DNA of 64,000 nucleotides, from contig JANTQA010000070.1 of assembly GCA_027625915.1 (NCBI GenBank), positions 11,723,001 to 11,787,000 of the forward strand, read 5' to 3'. The stretch is from Anaeramoeba flamelloides. Lineage: Eukaryota > Metamonada > Anaeramoebidae. Below the pieces are notes generated by a model. The model worked only from the letters and a program-made list of their open reading frames with translations. It made no database searches and had not been told where the DNA came from. Shown piece by piece: positions 1 to 11,261 of this stretch; within the stretch, counting starts at the first letter, position 1, and each line of letters opens with the position of its first letter. A program made the translations under genes and the position numbers.

Positions 1-409
1 TTAAATTTGTCAAGGAATGTATATTAGTTACTAAAAAAGTACAGTTTATTTATAAAAATAAATAATTAACTTTTAAGGACAATTTTGACAAATATTTTTT
101 AACATATTTGAAACAAATTGAATATATAACTCTTTCCATAAGAAACGAAATTAAAATAATTCATATACCGTTTTAGCTATAATAACTCTATAATTCTTGA
201 AATTGATTAAATGAAATTATAATTGCTTTATGAGTTTTTAATAGTAAATTTTTAGAGGCTGCAACACCATTGATTTGGGTTTCTATCATTAGATTTATAA
301 AAGTAATTAAAAACAATGTTTTTTTCACAAATAATGATTTTAAAATGTGATCCTTCATAAAAATTTTACTAATTTCTGTTTTCTCTTGATAATACTGTTC
401 TTAAAACAA

Positions 410-910
410 TGGGTGCCAAAAAGTTTAATAGGTTTTTCAAAATAAAAAGCTTGTTGTTTTGTTCAAGAAGACCTATACCTTAATTGATCAAAGGGACTTA
501 CAATAAACCCTAATTAAACATGTTATTGATTTCTTAAAGTTCTGTTATTTGAAAAGAAATACTCAAAATGTAAGGATCAAAGTAGAAAATTTATTTCAAA
601 AAATAGATTAAATTTTTGAGATTAAATTTGTATCATCAAAAAAACAAAAAATTACATAAAAAAATTCGAATATTCTGAAAATTTTGAACAAATTACTTGA
701 ATAATTTAAATTTTACCTAAAAAAAAACATTGAATTGGTCCTCAAAATAAGGTTTAACTTAGGTACACTTATGTAGTAGATTGGGTGTTCTATTGTAACA
801 AGAAGAAAAAAAAGGAACAGATAAAATATTTGCAAATACAGATTGTAGCCGTTGGGGAACATTATTTTGATCACGGTAATTTTTATGAAATTAAGTATAT
901 TATAAATACT
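410..910 (+). repeat. Dispersed repeat, copy 1 (copy 2 at 62430-62880)
   Basis: Segments such as agaaatactcaaaatg with aaggatcaaa, tttttgaga with tttgta, aaacaaaaaattaca and ttattttgatca occur in the same order and orientation near both ends of the window. The spacing is similar and identity is roughly 70 percent by eye. No coding capacity is evident. The class of element is unknown. Confidence 0.6.
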
Positions 911-2262
911 GAGTATATTCTAAAATTTTTTGATTTGATTTTTAACAGTGTGTTTTTATACACTTCATACACAAACAATAAGATTTCTATTCTTCTATAA
1001 AGAAAATAATTGTTTTGAAATAATTCAGAATTAGGATGGAATTATGCATTATTCAAAAAATAGAAAAATGGATTAAACCTTTAAATAGTATAATCCACAT
1101 CTGAAAGCCCTTGTCACAGTATAAAAACAAAATATGTACATTTTTTTTTTTTGTAATTTTTTTTTCAATATATTTCTATAAAAGTCCCAAGAACAAAAGG
1201 TTGCCAAAAATGTAAAAATGGTGACCATTCGAACCTAACCAAATGCTTAGTTCAAAAATATAACTTAAAGTTATTCAAAAAAAGTTAATTCAAAAAAAAA
1301 TGATCAAAATAAATTGACATTTTTTGCTTTTATACTTGGACTAGGGTTTGAAAATAGCATAAAAAAGAAGTTTGGTATTTTAGAACTCATACCTTGACTT
1401 GGTTTTTGAATTTTTAGGAATTTATAAATTATTTTTCATTGTGATTCGATTTACTAATGAATTTTTTTAGTTTACTGGTTCTTGAGAAAAAAGACTATTA
1501 AACATATGAAAAGCTTTTTCCAGACGTAAGTTTTAACTACGATCAAGTCTTGATTAGAAACAATTTTTAGATCTACTCAAAGTAGTTAGTTAGTATTTCT
1601 TTGGAAATGTTCAAAATACTTTTTGTAGAAAAATAAAGGGAATAAAATTATCATTTTTCTTTCCCAAGAAAGTTTTTTAATCAATTAAATTAAAATTTTT
1701 TATTCAATAAGTTAGGATTATTTCTTCTTTGTCTCTTTTTAAATTAGAAATTTAGTGATTTATTTTTTCTTATCTTATCATTTTAAATTGGAAAATAAAG
1801 TTAAAATTTTGTTCCTTTTATTCTACAATGAACTGAACATACAAAAATTAAAACCTGAAAAAGAAACTTTCTGTAATCAAACAAGCACATAATATTTAAA
1901 ACTCTAATTTCAATTTGAAAAAACAACACATCAAGAATAGCACAAACCATACAAACACTTTCAAGACTTTTTGGAACTTTCAGATGGAATAGTTGCAAGA
2001 TTTCAATCTCTCCCTTCTTTTATATTTTTTCAAATTTCAATTACTTTATACAAATTATTGTAAGCCAAAAAAAGGGAAGAAAATAATAATTAACAAAAGA
2101 TAACATTTTGATTTTAATTCAAATTTTCGAAAGTTATTGAAAAGAAAAATATAAGTATACTTTCAATAACCTGAAACTCTTTTTGTGAAAACTAAAAATT
2201 GGAAAGTTGTTTAAATTACATGTTTTTAAAAGTTTGAATACTGATAAGATCAAATAAATTTA

Positions 2263-2722
2263 ACTGTTGAGAGAAAAATGTTGGACACAGAAAAATAGTT
2301 GGACAGTATTTTTAATTGGGAACATTACTGAAAATGATTTTTAATTTCAATCATTTGTGAAATAACAAAAGAAAATAACAAAATTCTACTTATTAGAATA
2401 ACCATTAATGTAATTCTACTTTTTCAAAACCCAATCTCTTTTACCCTAAAGCAAGTTTAAAAATGACCATTTTCAGAATTAATAGTAAACTTTACTAAAA
2501 GTTGGATTTTTGTTAAAATAGCATGATCTACTTTAGTTATCAACCATTCAAATGAGTATTCTACACAAACCACAGATTAATGAACTTTTAACACCTTTAA
2601 ACCTGGATTTATATAAAAGTCACATAGTTATCAATAGGATTTGATTTTCAATTTTACTAATGTTCCCAATTAAAAATGGTTGGAAACCATTTTTCTGTGT
2701 CAAACATTTTTCTCTCAACAGT
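2263..2722. mobile_element. MITE-like element with 65-bp terminal inverted repeats
   Basis: The left arm 2263-2327 (actgttgagagaaaaatg ... aattgggaacatta) is repeated inverted at 2658-2722 with about 85 percent identity. Total length is 460 bp with no ORF. Its inner motif aatgttcccaatt also occurs at about 20017 and 20940, within other repeats. The target duplication is not clear. Confidence 0.8.
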
Positions 2723-3119
2723 AATAAAATTTTTATTTCAATTTCCGATTTTGAAATCTCATCTCTCAACTTTTAAAATAACTCAAGAGAAATAATATTT
2801 TTGAATAACAAGCAATTGTACAAAGATATATAACATTTATAAGAATAAAATCTTTTGTTCAAAGCTTGCATAAAAAAATTCTTGAAATGCAAAATGAAGT
2901 GAAAATTTTCAGATATTTATTTGAATTTTTCGGTTGTCAAAACTTTTAAATTGAAAGTTGTTGAATTGTGATCTTGTAATCCCTTTCAAAACATTGAACA
3001 ATTTCTAAATAACAAAGGTGTTGTTAAGTAAAAAAAAGTGAATACAATTTTTGTGCTCTTCTTGTCGAGAAAATCTCCGAAATAAATCATTTTTTCTCGA
3101 TTTGTAAACCAGTTTTCAA

Positions 3120-3556
3120 ATGGACAAACGTTGGATTGAAATAGAAAATCTTTTACAAAACTTTCCAGAGCCACCAACAACAGAAGTAGTTTCTACTGCT
3201 ACACAGGAGTCTATTGATGTTGGTGTCTTCTATACAAACGAAGAAGGAACCGAAAAGTATGATCCTTTAATAATGGAAAAAATGTGTCGTCTCTGTAAGG
3301 GTGTACTTGGACCAAAAAATACAAGGCTTTTATACGCCGACATGATTGATACAGATCTCACTACGGTTGTAGAATGGCAAAAATATTCACACCAAATTTT
3401 GCTCTCCAAATCTTTAAAAAAAAAGAAAAAAAAATCATTGGATCCTTTACCCTCTCTTCAGGTTTGTAGAAATATTGTTACCCAGTGTACCTTCTTAAGA
3501 GTTGAACCAACAACAAAATTTTCGATTTTAAAACTGATTCTTTTTATTTAATCTTC

Positions 3557-3593
<37 letters not shown>

Positions 3594-5453
3594 TTGTTAA
3601 ACCTATATTTTTTCTTCTTTCTCAGATGAGTAAATGGAAACTTGACTTTGGTCTTAATACAACTGAGTGTTCTTTGGAAACACTATATACTGATTCCTTT
3701 ACGATCGAACTTGAGAATATCCCAAAGAAAGCCAAAAAATTAAAAAAACAAGTCAAAATTATCTTACCAAAATTAAATGCCGAAGAAATAACTTTAAATG
3801 CACACCCATTTAACGGCGAAATCACACCTGTAAGAGTCAACGATCTTTTTTTTTTTTTTTTCTTTCTTTTACTGAATTTCCTTTCTCATTTCCTTCTTTT
3901 TCAATTTTTTTTTTTTTTTTCTCTTTCTTTTTTTTACGAATATTTTTTTTTATTTAAAAAATAAAAACGCTTACTTGGTTTTTTCTGGCTCTCTTCTTTC
4001 ATGGTTCCAATAAGAAAAACAATTTAACTGTTCAAGTCAAAATTGAAATTTTTTTACCACAAGAATTCAAAAATATGATTATTGTCGAAGTAGATGGTAA
4101 ACATTTTCACTTGCAATTTTAGATTGTTTATTTTTTCTTTTCAAATTGTTTATTTTTTCAATCTCTTTTCTGTTCTTCTTCCATTTTGGATTTTATACAA
4201 CTCTCTTATTTTATTGGCTTGGCTATAATAGGGCTCAGATATTTTATCTCAATCCATTTGGAAACAGAATCATCAGTCTTCTCACAGCCACTTGATAAAC
4301 ATGAATTTGTTGTTGACAAAAGTAAGCATTTCGACACACTTGTCGATTCTTTATTTCTTTGTGTATTTCTTTAATTTTACATGGAAAAAATCAGATTTGG
4401 TTATTCCACTTTGAAAATTAAAAAACTTGAATTTTGTCTCAGATTTTTATTAGTCAAAGCTCAATGATCGCAAAAAAAATTTACTATTTCATCTAATTTG
4501 CAATGACTTTAATTTTTTTGTCTTCGAACGATAATGAAACACAACTTTTTGATACGATTAAATCCCAAATCAAAAAAATTTAGTTCTTACTGGTATTTGA
4601 ATTCTAAATGGGATATCAAATTTTCACATCCTTTTCCATATTTTTCTTTTAGAAATAGAGTTCTGAAAGAAATAGGTTGCGATTTAAAATTTCAATTTGG
4701 AAAAGAAAAAGGAAATTGAAAATGGAGTGGAAATTTTCCCCATTTAGAATTTAAATACCAGTATTGAAAAGTTCAATAAGGAAGATACGAAAACAATTTA
4801 ATAAAGCAGTTTTTGTTTTAAATTGATTTGTGAAGATCTTTTATTATTTCAAACCAATGTAAAAAAAAAACAATTTATGGTAAAGTCACTTTAAAAAACG
4901 CGAGTAATAAAAGTTTTCAAAAGTGTTGCTCAAACTGCTTCAAAGAGTGAGTTATCTGTTTGATTACACTTTTTTAATCTATTTTTAATAATTGCCTTAC
5001 TCACTTTTTTAAAAATGACACTCAAAGATTAAAAGAGGATCTTTAATTATAATATTTACATTCAAATTGTTTCTTGCTATTTTTTTTCTTCTAAACTCCA
5101 TTTCACTCAAAGGGGCCCAGCCAAAAATGAAAAAGTCACTTTATTTTTAAGAATCAACCAAACTTAGATTGTTTAGAAATACAAGAAATAATAAAATTCA
5201 TATAAAAGTCCATAATTATAAAAGAAATACCTGAGCAAAAACATAAATTTCAAAAAAAAAAAAAATGTTAAACAATTTTTTGGGCCCCATTCATTGGAAC
5301 GTCTCGTGCAAAATTCTCAATTTCTTGAGGAAATTAAAATCGTTGATAATAAGATTTTTTACTTGTAAATGTATGAATTTTAAAAGAACATACAAAACTT
5401 AACTATTCTTAAGGTTTATTTGGTTTTTCAAACATTTTTTTTTTCAAAGTTAA

Positions 5454-5504
<51 letters not shown>

Positions 5505-8500
5505 CAAAAAGAAAAAAACAAAAAAAACAATATTTTACAAAATGAGAAAAAATGATTTTGATCTAAAAATTGAAAATTTTAGTTTGATAAGAGTAATGAA
5601 TTAAACTCATAGAATGTCTTCCATTTCTTCAATAAAACTGGGCCCCTTTGACTGAAAAAGAGTTTATTTTTAAAAAGGAAGGAATGAACGAACAAAAAGA
5701 TGAAAAAACTCATAGCTTTTATTTTGAAAATTTATATTTTGTTCAGGTATTTCCTCGATGAATATCAACTTGAATCTGAAATTTATTATTTATCTTGTTT
5801 CTTAGCAATCGCAGTTTGGTTGATTCTTAAAAAAAAGTGAATTGTTCATATTCTTGTATTTCCTTGTGAGTTTAATTTTGCTCTAAAAATAAAATTATTA
5901 TTCTTATTGAAGAAGTGTAAATTTCACTCTAGATGACCTTTTACTTAAACCCCCCTTCCTGAAATTTAAGCACAAAAATCCTAGATTTCATGATTATTAA
6001 TTAACAAACATAATTTCAAATTGTTTTGGTTTAAAATTAATTCATTGAGATTTATTTATCTTTTGATTTGCTTTGAAATATTAATCGATCATTTTCATAG
6101 GTTGCACATATCCCTTAAAAAATGATCAATAATTTCTCTTAATTCCTTATGCTCATAATTTAATCATAAAGGACAAAATTGATTTGAATTTTTTTTCTTA
6201 CATATTAATATCTATTTAAGCAATTAGTAAATACCCTGAATTTTAAAATCATTGGAATTGATGGATAACTTAAATATCTTTGAGTTGTGAATCATGAATT
6301 TTAATTTTTTTATTATTGTGAAATATTTTTGTAGCGTGTCGTCAAGTGCCATAGAGAATCATTAGGTTTCCCAGAATTCAAAAGAATTGAGTAAAATCTT
6401 TATAATTTTACTCTATTATTTTGAATCATGAAAAAGACACACAAACGTAAACTCTTAGAGGTTTTCTGTTTTGTTTGTGAAGTGTTCTAGTTTTTTTTGA
6501 GGTTTTCCGGTTTATATGTAAAAAAAACCTAACGAAAATCTATTTATTTCATTAATAAACAGAAAACTCGAGAAAAGCTAAAAGTGTTTTTTTTTTTTTT
6601 AATTTAAGAAAAGAAAATTCAAGAAATATTCTTTTAATTTCTAAAATTAAAAAAAAGTTAATGGTGATTTTCATGAGTTTTCAGTTTATTTCGAAAATCT
6701 ATTGATTTTACAAATATACAGAAAACTCAAAGAAAACATAACGAAAAGTGTCTAGGTTTTCCAGAATTCAAAAGAATAGAGTAAAATCTTTGATTTAACT
6801 CAATTCTTTTAAATTCTGGAAAACCTAACGACATTTCCAGCTCTTGTAATTCAATAATTCATTATATGTGCAATTTTAGATTTCTTTTTTTTTTAGTTCA
6901 ATTAAATTTTCTGAATTCCAGTTGATTTTATTGTATTTTCTTTGATTGAATTTTATGATTTTTTCTAAATAAGAAAGAGATAAATTTTTCCAATTTATTT
7001 TTGAATTAAAATTTCTTTTTATTTACTGAAATTTCGATAATTTCAATTTTAAATTCTGTTTTGTAAATAAGAATTGGTTCCTTTCTGTTTATTTTACCTA
7101 TTTCACCAATACAAGGATTAATCCAAGAATTTAAATAATTTATTGTTTTTATTTCATAAATAAAAATTTCTAATCCATATGATAATTGACTTAATCGAAA
7201 AAATATAAATAATTTTATAAATTATTGCGAAGAGAATTGTTATTAAATAATTGTTTATAGTTGTTTTATGTTTTAAAATTTCGATATTTTAAAAATCGTT
7301 TTTTACAAATCATTTTGATCTCATATTGTTCACTTTTTTTCAATAAAAAATTGATGACAAAACAAGTTTGAATTTTAAAAAGAGTACTTACTTCAGAATT
7401 CAATAAATTTTGATTGATTTTAATGGGAGTACGAGTACGAAAACTTTCAATGGTTAAAAATTAAGATTTCTAGGTTGATACTTAAATGATATTGCTGTCA
7501 TTTTCCAATTAAAAAATAAAAAATTTATATTTTCGATTTCCTAAATTCATGTTTCCTTGCAATATGTTAAAAAAATATAAAATGATCTTAATAAATCAAT
7601 TTAAATCGAAAATTACCTCTTTAATTTGGATCTTCCTTCTTGAACTGCTGAGATAAGGTTAAATTAGTTTAAATTAGATTTTTACAATAAATAGAATTTT
7701 CAATCAAATAATTTTCTGAGCTAAATTTAAATAAAAATAGGATAAAACACTTGTTTTTTTTAATTATTTAGTGTGGATCTATTTTTGAATATTAGTTAGA
7801 ATAAATATTTCGAAACAGAAGGTAATTTGAAAAAAAAAAATTCATTAGAAAATAAAATAATAATATATTGGGATCGAAATTAAGATTAGAATTTAAATTA
7901 TTTTACAAAAATGTTGACTCACTTTATAATGTTATTGGAAGATTTTTTGTCGAGTTTTATCCTCAGATTCTTATTAAAACTTGACTTTCAATTTTTTGGA
8001 TCAAAATCATTTTTTCTAATTTTTTTAAATTTTTTGTTTTTTTTCAAATTTTCTTTATACTTTATTTTAATTTCCAAGTTTTTTTTTTTTTTTTTTTTAA
8101 TGATCCTTTTTTTTTTTAACAGTTGAAAAAAAATAGATCTTTGAAAATATCAATAAACTTTAAGAAAATTGAAGCTTTGTAATGTCTTTTAACATTCATA
8201 TATTTATTGGAAAAAAATCTTCTTGTTAAACTTTTTTCACTGAAATTTCAGTAATATCAAAAATATGTTAATTCTCTTTTCAAAAATTGTGATTCAGTTT
8301 TTTTGAAGTTTTTGATTTTACTTTTTGAATTATCAAAAAGTATCAGGGTTTTATATGTTTTTAGAATGATTAAAAGGAGAATTACAAATCATATTTAATT
8401 ATTTGTTTTTCTTGAATACAAAAGAATAATTTTTTTTTTCAATTTATTATTTCAAACTAGTCACAATTTTTGAAATATAGTTTAATTTTAAATCAACTTT

Positions 8501-11261
8501 TAAGCCATTAATTAATTAACACTTTACCTAAATAAAACCGTTTTAAAATTTCTTCTAAATATTTTTTTTAATTTCCATTCTTTCTTCAAATAGATTATCG
8601 TGTTCCTTCAGTTTTAGCAACTTTAAGAAAGCACTTATATCAAAATGATGGATTAAACCTTGAACATATCTTTCGTGAAAGAGGAGATGACAATGAAATG
8701 AAAAAATTAAAAAAGCAATTTGAGGAAGGCAGTTTTAAGGGAACCAATGATCTTCATTCAATTTCAAATTTAATAAAGGTAAGATCTTGATTATTTTTTT
8801 CTTGCAATTCAAACTTTTTAACGAATAAAATAAAAATCGATGCACAAAATCAAAAAATTAAATAAAAAAAATAATAAACCTAAAATTAATACTGAAAAAT
8901 AAATGTAAATATCTATTACTAATGGTTAAAAGAGTCAGGAAAGTAAAAAAAAAAAAAATTGATAAAGGTTCTTTAATTCATTCAAATTTGTTTTTAAAAC
9001 TCAAGTGAGATAAAATGGAAAAAGTGCTGTGATTGTCATGAATATAAATTTTGTAAGAAAAAAACACTACACACTTTAAAAATTAAATTTATTTCATAGT
9101 TATTTTAAAAAACATTAAATGATCATTAGACTTCATTAAAATATTATTCCAGTCCCATTCTGATATTTAGAGATATTACTAAATTTCTCATTTGTTTTTT
9201 TTAAAATTATAAAACAAGATTTTAATTATTTCATTACAACTTTAGTATTTTTGTTAAAACAATTTTTCATGATCAGAAATTTCAAACTTTTAACCCATCA
9301 GAAATTTCAGACTATTTACCAAACTCCATAAAGATTTAACCCTTAATAAATTAATTTACTTTTCTAATTAAAAGTTAAATCTTTGAAAATAATTTAGTAA
9401 ACAAAATTACTTCAATTATCTAATCTAATTTTATTGAATAAAAAAAAAAAAAATTTGTCAAAATTTTCATTTTATCTGACAAAAACTAAAAATGTTTAAA
9501 TAGTATTTTTAGAAGGTATAAATCTTTGAATTTAGCAAGTTATTGATTGATTTCTGTGATTTGTGTATCAAAAATAAAATTATTTTTTTTAAACAAAACT
9601 ATTTTTCAAAATATTGAATTTCCTTCAGTATATAGGAAATTAAAGATTTAAAATTGGTTAATATGCTGAATTTAATTTTTACCAGGGCCTAATGTTCGGT
9701 GATCCCTTAAAGATAAAAAAACTAACTTTCAAAAATGTTGAGTCACTTTATCATGTTATTGGAAGTGGTTTTATGTATTTTTATCCTCAGATTCTAATCA
9801 AAAAAAAATTTTTTATTTTTTAGATCAGAATCATTTTTTCTAATTTCTTCAAATTTTTTGTTTTGCTTTTTCAAATTTGTTTTTTTCTTTCTTTTTCTTT
9901 CCAAGTTTTTTTTTTTTTTTTACTTTTTCTATTGTTTTTTTATCTTTTTCTTTAAAAGTTTTTTATTTTTTTCATTTTTTTCAAAAGAAAAAGATCGTGT
10001 GTTAAAAAAAAAATTTCTTCGAAAAGACAAATAAAAATTAAAAAATGAGACAATGTAATGTCTTTTAAAATGCATATATTTATTAGCAAAAAATCTTCGT
10101 GTTAATCCTTTTTTTCAGTGAAAGTTCAGTGAAAAAAAATCTTTAATGCTAATTTCAAAAATCAATTTTTTTTTAGTTTTTATTTTTATTTTGTATAATT
10201 TTTAAAATATCATGTTTTTAGATGAGTTAACATAATTAAAAAGAGAATTATGAAAAAGATTTAATTATTAGTTGTTCTTGACTACAAAAGGATATGAATA
10301 TTTTTTTTTTTAAATTTATTATTTCAAGTGAGTCACAATTTTTGAAATAGAGCTTAGAAATGAAATTTTTGTAAAATTTATTTTTTTAATGATAAATATA
10401 TCAATTATTTTTATTTTGATAAACTTTTCGTTTGATGTAAAAACAATAAAGTTTTTAATAAGAATTTTACTGTGGTTCTAATAACAACAATAAAAATGAA
10501 TATATTGTTATAAGAATAATAACATATTTCTATTTGATCAAAATTGAAGCAGTTATTACAAATTCCTAAATAAAAGAAATAAATAATGATAATTTCCCAA
10601 AAATCAAATGAAATATAATACCAATTGTGTTGTAATTTGAAAATCAAATGAAGTAAAAAAATATTAAAGCAGATGTGTGACTATAAAATTCTTAGTAACA
10701 ACTTTTATTATGATTTTGATTTAGAAGCAGTAAATCCATTTTGTTGTCTGATTAAATTTTAAAAAAAGATTTCAAATTTGAAAATATTTTTTTTTCTTTT
10801 CTTTAATTTAATTATCTTTTATTCTATTCTATTCTATTCTATTACACCATATTCTATTCTATTCAATAACTTAATAACAATTAATGAAAATGAAAATTTA
10901 ATTTTAAAAGGTTTTCTTCCGCCAAATGAGAACAGGTGTTTTAAATGAAATTAGATTGCAATCTTTATTAAAAATTGAAAATCCAGAGGAATATGATAAA
11001 TTAGTTGGCCAGTTATCAAAAGATAAGGCAGATTTATTTTTATGGTTGATCGATCTTCTAACTGACGTTATTTTGCATCAAGAAAAAAATAAAATGTCAT
11101 TAAGGAACTTAGCAATTATAATTGCTCCAAATTTATATAGAGCCGAATCTGATCAACTTGATGATAATGATCCAATGAGGGGTTTAATGATAAGTCAAAA
11201 GATTACAAAACTGATCGAACAACAATTAAATAAAATGTTAATAGAAAAAAAAAAAAAATAA
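3120..11261 (+). CDS. ASH-like domain plus RhoGAP domain protein (six exons)
   Basis: Predicted exons: 3120-3461, 3626-3829, 4015-4096, 4232-4321, 8594-8778, 10911-11261. All introns are GT-AG and all phases agree, giving 417 residues. The RhoGAP domain (about residues 241-380) stimulates GTP hydrolysis by Rho/Rac GTPases. It shows the arginine-finger motif HIFRERG (Arg267), then DLHSISNLIK-VFFRQ across the exon 5/6 junction, and MSLRNLAIIIAPNLY near the end, all typical of the family. Residues 115-239 are a beta-rich stretch beginning WKLDFGL and containing PFNGEITP. This resembles the ASH/MSP-like domain that precedes RhoGAP in OCRL/INPP5B, but no 5-phosphatase is present. The first 114 residues match nothing I know. 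The loop after VFFRQ lacks the usual LPEPL. Introns 4 and 5 (4322-8593, 8779-10910) are unusually long and carry transposon remnants. The RhoGAP call is firm; the ASH call is inferred. Confidence 0.85.
5093..5665. mobile_element. MITE-like element with 28-bp terminal inverted repeats in RhoGAP intron 4
   Basis: The left end aaactccatttcactc + aaaggggcccag matches the inverted right end (aaactctttttcagtc + aaaggggcccag) in 25 of 28 bases. The element is 573 bp, non-coding, and contains an A tract of more than 40 at about 5460. Related ends occur at 41793 and 48661. The inner part (aagaatcaaccaaac ... gaaatacctga) recurs inverted at 5740-5835 and near 48540-48640, so this is a family. Confidence 0.75.
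5903..6933 (-). mobile_element. LINE-like 3' fragment, minus strand, interrupted by a hairpin element
   Basis: On the minus strand this matches the LINE-like fragment at 20240-20775 over most of its length. Shared parts run from actggaattca through acatataatgaattattgaa, attgatcattttt and gtgcttaaatttc to the 3' end cacttcttcaata. Between about 6333 and 6831 an unrelated hairpin-family element is inserted, splitting the copy. No open frame remains. Confidence 0.7.
6333..6831. mobile_element. Hairpin-family element, 500 bp, inserted into a LINE fragment
   Basis: It starts at gtgtcgtcaagtgcc and ends at aaacctaacgac. Two near-palindromes mark its ends: 6374-6425 and 6753-6826 (ccagaattcaaaagaat ... 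attcttttaaattctgg). Between them are repeated phrases (aataaacagaaaactc, gaggttttc). Removing it restores a continuous LINE match, which defines its limits well. No coding capacity. Confidence 0.7.
7905..8490 (+). repeat. Intronic dispersed repeat, copy A
   Basis: It shares long stretches with 9725-10360 in the next intron (atgttgaCtcacttt, atgttattggaag, tttatcctcagattct, tgtaatgtctttt, catatatttatt), about 75-80 percent identical by eye. A shorter relative lies at 15905-16330 in the lipase intron, and a further one near 47640-47880. Confidence 0.65.
9725..10360 (+). repeat. Intronic dispersed repeat, copy B
   Basis: Direct copy of the 7905-8490 repeat, located in intron 5 of the same RhoGAP gene. 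It is T-rich and non-coding, with the same order of conserved blocks. Confidence 0.65.

Larger units (their letters stand above)
1..3119. other. Gene-free left end, repeat remnants
   Basis: AT-rich sequence with no supportable gene. It holds a dispersed repeat (410-910, second copy at 62430-62880) and a 460-bp inverted-repeat element (2263-2722). The rest shows only short homopolymer tracts; open frames here are short and begin without ATG. Confidence 0.7.

Noticed and set aside
7911-8126. 71-codon hydrophobic frame starting with ATG
   Set aside because: Poly-T translation within an intronic repeat; the related copy at 9725 is not open.
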